This document shows positions 24,246 through 29,126 of a stretch of DNA of 29,126 bases, one piece after another. Under the pieces are notes generated by a model that worked only from the letters and a program-made list of their open reading frames with translations, did not search any database and was not told the DNA's origin. This stretch comes from JAWODU01 sp046483125. GTDB lineage: Bacteria; Verrucomicrobiota; Kiritimatiellia; UBA8416; JAWODU01. The translations under genes were made by a program, and so were the position numbers. The first letter of the stretch is position 1. Each line of letters begins with the position of its first letter. The DNA lies in contig JAWODU010000117.1 in assembly GCA_046483125.1 (NCBI GenBank), positions 1 to 29,126 of the forward strand. The letters run 5' to 3'.

Positions 24246-24314
24246 AGAAGCCCACCCCCCTGCGGAACCCCGGACCCCACCCTGCGCGGCGCGGTCCCGC
24301 ACGCCGCAGAGAAG

Positions 24315-25590
24315 CTATTCCAGTTCCCGCATGTACTTTGCGAGCGTGACAATAGTAGGACCATAGCCCTTGGAATAGATTTCATATTCCAGGGAATAAC
24401 TCAAATCCTCTGCCGATTCGTACCTGTCTTCCGGAACCTTCTGCAGGCATTTATCCAGTATACGGCAGATCCGGTTCGGCAGTTCCGGCCTGTATTCTCG
24501 CGGGTCGGGAATCTCTGCTTCCTTAACGGATTTCACCGTTTCCTCAATGTTATGGTTACGGCATTGAAAGACCCGCACGCCCGTGAGCAGTTCGTAGTAG
24601 ACAAGCCCCAGTGAGAATATATCGCTACGCGCGTTCACCGGCCTGCTCGGGGGACATATACTCCACGCTTCCCACAAGGTCGCCTTCCTCCTCTTCCATG
24701 AATTGCGCGGCTTTAGCCACACCGAAATCGGCCAGCTTTACTTCTCCCTCGCGGGCTATCATTATATTGTTCGGCGAAACGTCACGGTGTACCAACCCAA
24801 GCGGCTTACCTTCTTCGTCCGCTTTGCTATGGGCGTATTCAAGCCCCCGGCAGACGCGGCTGGCTATGAAAGTAGCGATTTCCATGGGAATATCGAGGCC
24901 CAGTTTTCTGTGACGGTTCATAAAGTCTGTCAAGTTGGTGCCGTCGATGTATTCCATTGCTATGTAGTAGCCGTTTTCATGCCGTCCGAAGTGATGAATC
25001 TGAACGATATTCTGATGGACAAGGTTGGCTACGAGCTTTGCTTCGCCGATAAAAGATGAAACGAACGATTCTTTTTCCACGTATTTGGGGAGAATAACCT
25101 TGATGGCGACTTTCTTGATAAAGCCGTCGGCGCCCAGCTGTTCAGCTTCATATACGGCTCCCATACCTCCTTCGGAAATTCTTCTTTTCAGGAAATAGGC
25201 GACTTTTCCGAAAATATCGCCTGAGAGCCGTTCTCCGGCTTCAACAGAGTGTGCCGAGTCGCTGTCGTGGCCGACCTGGGTCGGGGAGATCTCGGTAGCA
25301 TAGTCTTTTTCCGGCACCTCGATTCGCGCCCGGCTTCCGCCCACTTCAAAAGCGTCTCCGTCACGCAGTTGAGAGGCTACAACCCGATTACCGTTAACGT
25401 ACGTGCCGTTAGTTGATCCCAGGTCTTTGACGAAAACGCCGTCATCCCTGAAGTATATCTGGCAGTGGACCAGCGATACGGCACTGTCCGGAATGACTAT
25501 GGAGTTGGAAGGATCTCTGCCGATAGTTATATCGCCGTCAATCCCGTACCTTTTGTTCTCTACGGGGCCCGACACGAAAATCATTTTCAT
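24315..25590 (-). pseudogene. FHA-domain Ser/Thr protein kinase, frameshifted in the activation segment
   Basis: The gene reads from ATG 25590. Residues 1-93 are an FHA phosphothreonine-binding domain (GR at 24-25, SLVH at 39-42, STNGTYVNG at 59-67). A linker precedes a Hanks-type kinase: ISEGGMGAVYEA (138-149), VAIK with Lys164, the C-helix Glu183, HRDVSPNNIMI (268-278) and DFG (288-290). After GSVEYMSPEQAGERA it hits TAG at 24627-24625. The rest of the C-lobe (PVNARSDIFSLGLVYYELLTG to the end, YMRELE) is in another frame down to 24315. Relatives have about four more residues between SPEQ and PVN, so a short deletion in the GC-rich CCGG stretch near 24637-24643 is likely. An assembly error cannot be excluded. 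If real, the kinase lacks its C-lobe and is probably inactive, leaving an FHA domain. Confidence 0.8.
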
Positions 25591-25641
25591 AGGTTATACC
25601 TGCTCGCAGGCCGCAACGGCGGCCGGTATCTATGGGCTAAC

Positions 25642-25670
25642 TCTTTACCCCAAAAGCCGCCTGAAGTCAA
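25642..25670 (-). promoter_or_regulatory. Possible promoter of the FHA-kinase gene
   Basis: On the minus strand TTGACT (25670-25665), a 17-base spacer and TAAAGA (25647-25642) precede the ATG at 25590. The -10 box is weak. Confidence 0.3.
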
Positions 25671-25692
25671 TAAGATGGGAATAGTAAGGGAG

Positions 25693-25764
25693 CGCGCCCA
25701 CGGGGAGTCGAACCCCGCTTGCCAGGATGAAAACCTGGAGTCCTGTCCGATAGACGATGGGCGC
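25693..25764 (-). tRNA. tRNA-Glu (anticodon UUC)
   Basis: A 72-base cloverleaf on the minus strand: acceptor stem GCGCCCA/TGGGCGC, D-arm GTCT/GGAC, anticodon stem CCAGG/CCTGG with loop TTTTCAT (anticodon TTC), four-base variable loop, and T-arm CGGGG-TTCGACT-CCCCG. The discriminator is G and CCA is not encoded, so it must be added. It reads GAA and GAG codons. In organisms with GatCAB a glutamyl-tRNA synthetase charges both this tRNA and tRNA-Gln. Confidence 0.93.
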
Positions 25765-25788
25765 GTCATTTCAGTTTCGAAGGCGAAG

Positions 25789-25816
25789 AAGATAGCACAG
25801 GACCGGTTTCAGACAA
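25789..25816 (-). promoter_or_regulatory. Promoter of tRNA-Glu
   Basis: On the minus strand TTGTCT (25816-25811), a 16-base spacer and an extended TGC-TATCTT (-10 at 25794-25789) lie 25 bases before the tRNA 5' end. Confidence 0.5.
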
Positions 25817-25857
25817 GAGCAAAAAATAACGCCTGTGTATCTCTTGGCCGGAAAACG

Positions 25858-25994
25858 GACCTTCGCCGATCAGGGGATTGGCTCTTACAAAAGCTCTGCG
25901 GGTGAGACACCCGCTACTACAACGTCCGAAGGTGTAGTAACGCGTGTCTCACGCGTACATGTAGGAGGCGAACCATGTTCGCCGAAGGTCGGGA
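25858..25994. repeat. REP-like repeat B, copy 5
   Basis: All four hairpin units are present. The left outer unit is decayed (CTTAC instead of CTAC). The inner palindromes GCGGGTGAGACACCCGC and ACGCGTGTCTCACGCGT and the right unit GTAGGAGGCGAACC are intact. The gap 25765-26324 (560 bases) holds the tRNA promoter, this copy, an A/G-rich tract (25995-26056), repeat C3 and a putative promoter. Confidence 0.8.
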
Positions 25995-26057
25995 CTGGAA
26001 TAGCCGGAAAAAAAAGCAGTAAGCTAAAAGTTGAAAGCAGAAATGGGAGAAGATGTT

Positions 26058-26220
26058 TAGACAGGATCTCCAGGATCCTAAGAGCACTGCCCGCAATGTC
26101 TCTACTGCTTTGCTCCCATTGCATCGCGCCGGGCGGCGCAGAGGAGCTTCCATTCGCCGCCAGCGATGCGTGACGCGGGGCTACAGGGCACACACGGAGC
26201 CCAAAGACGCCGAACCCCTA
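26058..26220. repeat. Repeat C, copy 3
   Basis: It has the same modules as C1: ACAGGATCTCCAGGATCC, the TGTCTCTACTGCTTTGCTCC block, and a hairpin with GCATCGC (26121-26127) against GCGATGC (about 26163-26169), closed by a CACACGGAGC motif. It follows B5 in the same B-then-C order seen at 16350-16745. Confidence 0.75.
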
Positions 26221-26284
26221 CCGCGCTCCGGGCTGCATGACAGGGGGAGATCAAACCGCCACAATGGATCAAAGAGCTGAAATG

Positions 26285-26313
26285 TTGCTTTCAACGCAAA
26301 AGATCTGTACTAT
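26285..26313 (+). promoter_or_regulatory. Possible promoter of the GT2-pgpA operon
   Basis: TTGCTT (26285-26290), a 17-base spacer and TACTAT (26308-26313) lie 11 bases before the ATG at 26325. No Shine-Dalgarno is present, so a near-leaderless transcript is implied if the site is real. Confidence 0.3.
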
Positions 26314-26324
26314 CTGCCACTGTT

Positions 26325-27017
26325 ATGAAGCTTTCGGTTGTGATTCCTGTTTTCAACGAGCGTGCCACCGTGGAAGAACTGATCCGCCGGGTCGATTCCG
26401 CGGACGCAGGCGCGGCAAAGGAAATCGTGGTTGTCGATGACGGTTCCACCGACGGCTCGCGTGAAATACTGGAGAAAATGCGCGAGAGCCGAAGCGAATG
26501 GAAATTCGTTTTTCATGAAAACAATATGGGAAAGGGAGCCGCTCTCCGGACCGGTTTTTCCGCCGCCGAGGGAGATACTGTAATAATTCAGGATGCGGAC
26601 CTCGAATACGATCCCCGGGAATACCGCGCGCTCCTGAGGCCGATCATGGAGGGACATGCCGACGTCGTTTACGGGTCCAGGTTTCTCGGGGGCGGACCTC
26701 ACCGGGTTGTCTTCTACTGGCATTACGTCGGCAATCGCGTGATTACCACGCTGTCCAACATGACGACGGATCTCAACCTCACCGACATGGAGGTCTGTTA
26801 CAAAGCATTCAGAAAAGAAGTACTGGATTCAATAAAGCTGAAAGAAAACGGGTTCGGGTTTGAAGCGGAAGTCACCGCCAAAGTCGCCCGCGGCAAATGG
26901 CGCATGTACGAAGTACCGATTTCGTATTACGGCCGCGGCTACGAAGAGGGCAAAAAGATCACCTGGCGCGACGGCCTGCGCGCCCTCTGGTGCATTATAA
27001 AATACAGGTTTGTTTAG
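26325..27017 (+). CDS. GT2 glycosyltransferase, polyprenyl-phosphate sugar synthase type
   Basis: A 230-residue soluble or peripheral GT-A enzyme of the DPM1/polyprenyl-phosphate-sugar synthase group. LSVVIPVFNERATVEELI, EIVVVDDGSTDGS, NMGKGAALRTGF, the DXD segment IQDADLEYDP and GSRFLGG are in family order. NLTDMEVCYKAFRKEVL and GFGFEAEVTAKVARG, then YEVPISYYGRGYEEGKKITW, complete the catalytic face. It probably loads a sugar onto polyprenyl phosphate for GT-C enzymes such as the membrane protein at 1975-3696. pgpA begins at the base after its TAG, so the two are coupled. Confidence 0.88.
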   Translation: MKLSVVIPVFNERATVEELIRRVDSADAGAAKEIVVVDDGSTDGSREILEKMRESRSEWKFVFHENNMGKGAALRTGFSAAEGDTVIIQDADLEYDPREYRALLRPIMEGHADVVYGSRFLGGGPHRVVFYWHYVGNRVITTLSNMTTDLNLTDMEVCYKAFRKEVLDSIKLKENGFGFEAEVTAKVARGKWRMYEVPISYYGRGYEEGKKITWRDGLRALWCIIKYRFV

Positions 27018-27485
27018 GTGTTCAGAAAAGCCACATTGCTTCTGGCGACCGGCTTCGGGCTTGGGCTCTGTCCCTTCGCGTCGGGTACGGCGGGGACTTT
27101 GCTTGGCATTCCCATCGCGCTGGCGGCGGCGCGTTTTAACTGGTTGCGGCAGGCCGCAGGGGCCGCAGTGCTTATTCTTTTAGCTGTGCCTGTGTGCGGC
27201 GTCGCGGAAAAGGTGTTCGGCATCAAGGACGACGGCAGAATCGTTGCTGACGAGTACCTGACTTTTCCGCTGTGCGTTGTGGGACTTCCACTCATCGAAG
27301 CTCCCTGGCTGATCGCCTCCGCCTTTGCTATGCACCGTCTTGCCGACGTAGTCAAACCGCCGCCCGCGCGGGGAATCCAGTCGGTTAGAGGCGGGTGGGG
27401 TATTGTGCTGGACGACGTAATCGCAAGCCTTTACGCGCTCGTGCTGAACCACGGTATCTGGCTGGCAGTGAAGACGTGGTTGTGA
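27018..27485 (+). CDS. pgpA: Phosphatidylglycerophosphatase A
   Basis: A 155-residue membrane enzyme that dephosphorylates phosphatidylglycerol phosphate. It carries the family blocks FASGTAGTLLGIP (residues 20-32), KDDGRIVADEYLTFP (69-83), HRLADVVKPPP (106-116), and GGWGIVLDDVIASLYA (125-140), with acidic residues in the catalytic positions, and has about four hydrophobic helices. It starts with GTG at 27018 directly after the GT2 stop. It is convergent with cysC; repeat B6 fills the gap between the two stops. Confidence 0.88.
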   Translation: MFRKATLLLATGFGLGLCPFASGTAGTLLGIPIALAAARFNWLRQAAGAAVLILLAVPVCGVAEKVFGIKDDGRIVADEYLTFPLCVVGLPLIEAPWLIASAFAMHRLADVVKPPPARGIQSVRGGWGIVLDDVIASLYALVLNHGIWLAVKTWL

Positions 27486-27499
27486 TCGGGGAAGCTGGT

Positions 27500-27567
27500 A
27501 AGCCCTGCGGGTGAGACACCCGCTGCTACAACGTCGGGAAGTGTAGTAACGCGTGTCTCACGCGTAT
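27500..27567. repeat. REP-like repeat B, copy 6 (inner pair only)
   Basis: It consists of the GCGGGTGAGACACCCGC hairpin followed by CTGCTACAAC, then GTGTAGTA and the ACGCGTGTCTCACGCGT hairpin. Both outer units are absent. It occupies the 100-base gap between the convergent stops of pgpA and cysC and could act as a two-way transcription block, though there is no T-run. Confidence 0.8.
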
Positions 27568-27585
27568 GCGCACCGTGACAGCCGG

Positions 27586-28197
27586 TTACGAGTGGATGAT
27601 CCCGGTTTTCTCCATGTACGCCACGATTTGCGCCGCACTTTGTTCCACCGTTTCACCGGCTGTGTCCACGACAATTTCCGGATGCGGAGGCGGTTCGTAC
27701 GGAGCATCTATACCCGTAAATTCTTTGATCTCACCTGCGCGGGCCTTTTTATACAGGCCCCGCGGGTCCCTCTGCTCGCAGACTTCCAGAGGGCATTCAC
27801 AGTATATCTCCACGAAATTGCCGGAAGGGTTCGCATCGCGGGCCACATTTCTGTCGTTTATGTACGGTGAAATAAATGCCGTAAGCACCAGGACCCCGCT
27901 GTCGGCAAAGAGGTGGGCTACTTCGCCGATACGGCGGATATTTTCATGCCTGTCCTCGGGACTGAAACCGAGATCCTTGTTCAAACCGTGACGTATGTTG
28001 TCTCCATCAAGGATATACGTGTGACAGCCGCGTTTGAACAATGCTGACTCGACTGCGATCGACAGCGTGGATTTGCCGGATCCCGAAAGGCCGGTAAACC
28101 AGAGGACAGCGCCCTTGTGGCCCATGAGCTTCGCCCTGTCTTCGGGGGTAATTTCCCCGTCCTGCCATGTGATATTTGTTGCTTTCTGCTTAACCAT
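27586..28197 (-). CDS. cysC: Adenylyl-sulfate kinase
   Basis: A 203-residue APS kinase that phosphorylates adenylyl sulfate to PAPS. The Walker A is GLSGSGKST (36-44). DGDNIRHGLNKDLGFSPEDR (64-83) is the APS-binding block, and Ser110 in AFISPY lies at the position of the catalytic Ser in CysC enzymes. YCECPLEVCEQRDPRGLYKKA is the lid, with EFTGIDAPYEPP following. The N-terminal NITWQDGEI is standard. AAGGA about 8 bases upstream supports ATG 28197. sat lies upstream in the same direction with 138 bases of repeat between. The only PAPS user in the window is the sulfotransferase at 1040-1903. Confidence 0.95.
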   Translation of the reverse strand: MVKQKATNITWQDGEITPEDRAKLMGHKGAVLWFTGLSGSGKSTLSIAVESALFKRGCHTYILDGDNIRHGLNKDLGFSPEDRHENIRRIGEVAHLFADSGVLVLTAFISPYINDRNVARDANPSGNFVEIYCECPLEVCEQRDPRGLYKKARAGEIKEFTGIDAPYEPPPHPEIVVDTAGETVEQSAAQIVAYMEKTGIIHS

Positions 28198-28224
28198 GAC
28201 CAGATTCCTTTTTATGTCTTTCTT

Positions 28225-28338
28225 TCTCCATTCGCGTAGCCCGCCGCGGCGGACGGATAGATCCTGTCTGAAATTCCCCTCTTTTCTTCATTCGCGTAGA
28301 TTTCCGCCGCGGCGGACAGGCGCGTGATTCGCGGTTTA
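28225..28338. repeat. Double copy of repeat E between sat and cysC
   Basis: Two ATTCGCGTAG modules, each followed by the palindrome CCGCCGCGGCGG (28241-28252 and 28304-28315), then GCGTGATTCGCGGTTTA. Read on the minus strand, the repeat starts with TAAACCGCGAATCACGCG, and its first three bases are the stop codon of sat. Confidence 0.75.
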
Positions 28339-29126
28339 GCTCTCCTCTTTTGCCTGGTCTTTGTAATACTCCATCAGGATTTCAAGTACTTCGGGTCTGC
28401 TGAATTCTTCGGGCGGCTTCGTGCCTTCCGAAAGCATTTTTCTCAATTCCGTGCCGCTGATAAGAAGACGTTTTTCCTTCGGGTGAGGGCAGGTCTTTGT
28501 TGAAGCCATGCCCCCGCATTCGTAGCACCAGAAGGTCCAGTCTATCTTCAGAGGTTTAATCAACAGTTCGCCGGGGGCGATTTCGTCGAAGATATGCTGG
28601 GCGTCGAAAGGACCGTAGTAACTGCCGACTCCGGCGTGGTCCCGTCCGATAACGAGATGGGTGCATCCGTAATTCTGGCGGAATACCGCGTGGAGCACGG
28701 CCTCGCGCGGTCCGCCGTACCGCATTTCCATCGGGTATACTGCGCATACCACGCAGTCACGCGGATAGTATTTATTCAAAAGCGCTTCGTAGCATTTCAT
28801 CCGTACTTCCGCGGGTATGTCGCCTTTTTTAAGCTTCCCCACCAGGGGATGAATGAGCAGGCCGTCGCATATCTCCAGGGCTATTTTCGTGCAGTATTCA
28901 TGCGATCTGTGTATGGGATTCCGGGTCTGGAACGCCGCGATTGTTTTCCACCCGCGTTCAGCGAAGATTGCCCTGGTTTCAGCGGGGCGGAGGTAATAAT
29001 CCCCGAAGCGTTCCGGAAAATTCAGCTCGCTGAAAACAGTTACCCTGCCTGCCAGGAGCACGTCATTCTGAGCGAAGACCTTGGCGACCCCCGGGTGTTC
29101 GGAATCGGTTGTGCGAAAAACCTCTT
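28336..29126 (-). CDS. sat: Sulfate adenylyltransferase (ATP sulfurylase), N-terminal part beyond window
   Basis: About 263 C-terminal residues of a Sat/Met3-type ATP sulfurylase, which makes adenylyl sulfate from ATP and sulfate. The frame is open through the window edge and reads FRTTDSEHPGVAKVFAQND at its upstream end, a typical ATP sulfurylase block, so the start lies outside. FQTRNPIHRSHEY contains the R-N-P and H-x-x-H active site. GRDHAGVGSYYGPFDAQHIF is the second ATP-binding loop. ISGTELRKMLSEGTKPPEEF is close to the C-terminus, and WCYECGGMASTKTCPHP holds a Cys pair often seen in bacterial Sat. It forms a sulfate-activation unit with cysC. Confidence 0.93.
   Translation of the reverse strand, partial: EVFRTTDSEHPGVAKVFAQNDVLLAGRVTVFSELNFPERFGDYYLRPAETRAIFAERGWKTIAAFQTRNPIHRSHEYCTKIALEICDGLLIHPLVGKLKKGDIPAEVRMKCYEALLNKYYPRDCVVCAVYPMEMRYGGPREAVLHAVFRQNYGCTHLVIGRDHAGVGSYYGPFDAQHIFDEIAPGELLIKPLKIDWTFWCYECGGMASTKTCPHPKEKRLLISGTELRKMLSEGTKPPEEFSRPEVLEILMEYYKDQAKEES

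Larger units (their letters stand above)
23894..24314. other. 421-base convergent intergenic region, all repeat
   Basis: This separates the response regulator from the FHA-kinase pseudogene. It begins with a CGGCCTTCGGCCG hairpin (about 23911-23923) without a T-run, then a GGCGTTAGTCATTAGGCGTTAG motif pair, then repeat C2 with its nested palindrome. No gene is seen. Confidence 0.6.

Noticed and set aside
24046..24366. Open frames through repeat C2 and its palindrome, on both strands
   Set aside because: They follow palindromic repeat sequence, have no ribosome site and show mirrored compositions on the two strands.
24615..24650. Programmed frameshifting in the FHA-kinase gene
   Set aside because: No slippery heptamer or stimulatory structure is visible, and about four conserved residues are missing, which fits a deletion better.
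25587..25769. 60-codon minus-strand frame upstream of the FHA-kinase gene
   Set aside because: It runs through the tRNA-Glu gene and has no coding features.

Overview
The window is a gene-dense bacterial chromosome segment, probably from a Gram-negative member of the PVC superphylum or a neighbouring phylum (Lentisphaerota, Kiritimatiellota, Planctomycetota or Omnitrophota type). This is inferred from the mix of a DUF2961 lipoprotein, an FHA-Ser/Thr kinase, YfhO-type membrane proteins, a sulfotransferase with sulfate-activation genes, GatCAB, and intergenic spaces packed with short palindromic repeats. The phylum is a guess; there is no rRNA or marker gene that settles it.

Layout. (1) Bases 1-10700 are a glycan/surface-polymer region: two methyltransferases, a PAPS-dependent sulfotransferase, a GT-C-like membrane protein, a decayed methyltransferase-GT2 fusion, a YfhO-like membrane protein, a GT2 and a GT4. 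A tight three-gene operon (GT2 fusion, methyltransferase, membrane protein) runs on the minus strand from 5723 to 1975. (2) Bases 10700-12300 hold an AbiEii-like nucleotidyltransferase and a 59-residue partner, bracketed by two ~330-base repeats in direct orientation, each containing a cloverleaf-shaped palindrome. (3) Bases 12344-18173 hold a DUF2961 lipoprotein and four poorly known envelope-type proteins (215 aa; TPR/coiled-coil/LysM; two coiled-coil or basic proteins with a C-terminal membrane anchor), with repeats in nearly every gap. (4) Bases 18364-23893 are housekeeping: gatC, gatA, gatB, ispD, a metallophosphoesterase and a single-domain response regulator. (5) Bases 24315-25764 (minus) hold an FHA-kinase gene broken by a frameshift and tRNA-Glu(UUC). 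(6) Bases 26325-29126 hold a GT2, pgpA and, on the minus strand, cysC and the 3' part of sat, which together make PAPS, the donor for the sulfotransferase in region 1.

The most striking content is between the genes. One family (called B here, six copies) is built of hairpins each preceded on its own strand by GTAG and a dinucleotide, in inverted pairs. That is the architecture of REP/BIME elements mobilised by RAYT (TnpA-REP) transposases, though no such transposase lies in the window. A second family (E) carries the cloverleaf palindromes; its two large copies have the inner arm inverted relative to each other and show a paired base change that keeps the stem. A third family (C) has a 161-base palindrome nested in one copy. 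Repeats supply stop codons, C-terminal tails or start sites for several genes (GT4, gatA, the small partner gene, sat, the LysM gene).

No CRISPR array, rRNA, prophage, integrase or transposase was seen.
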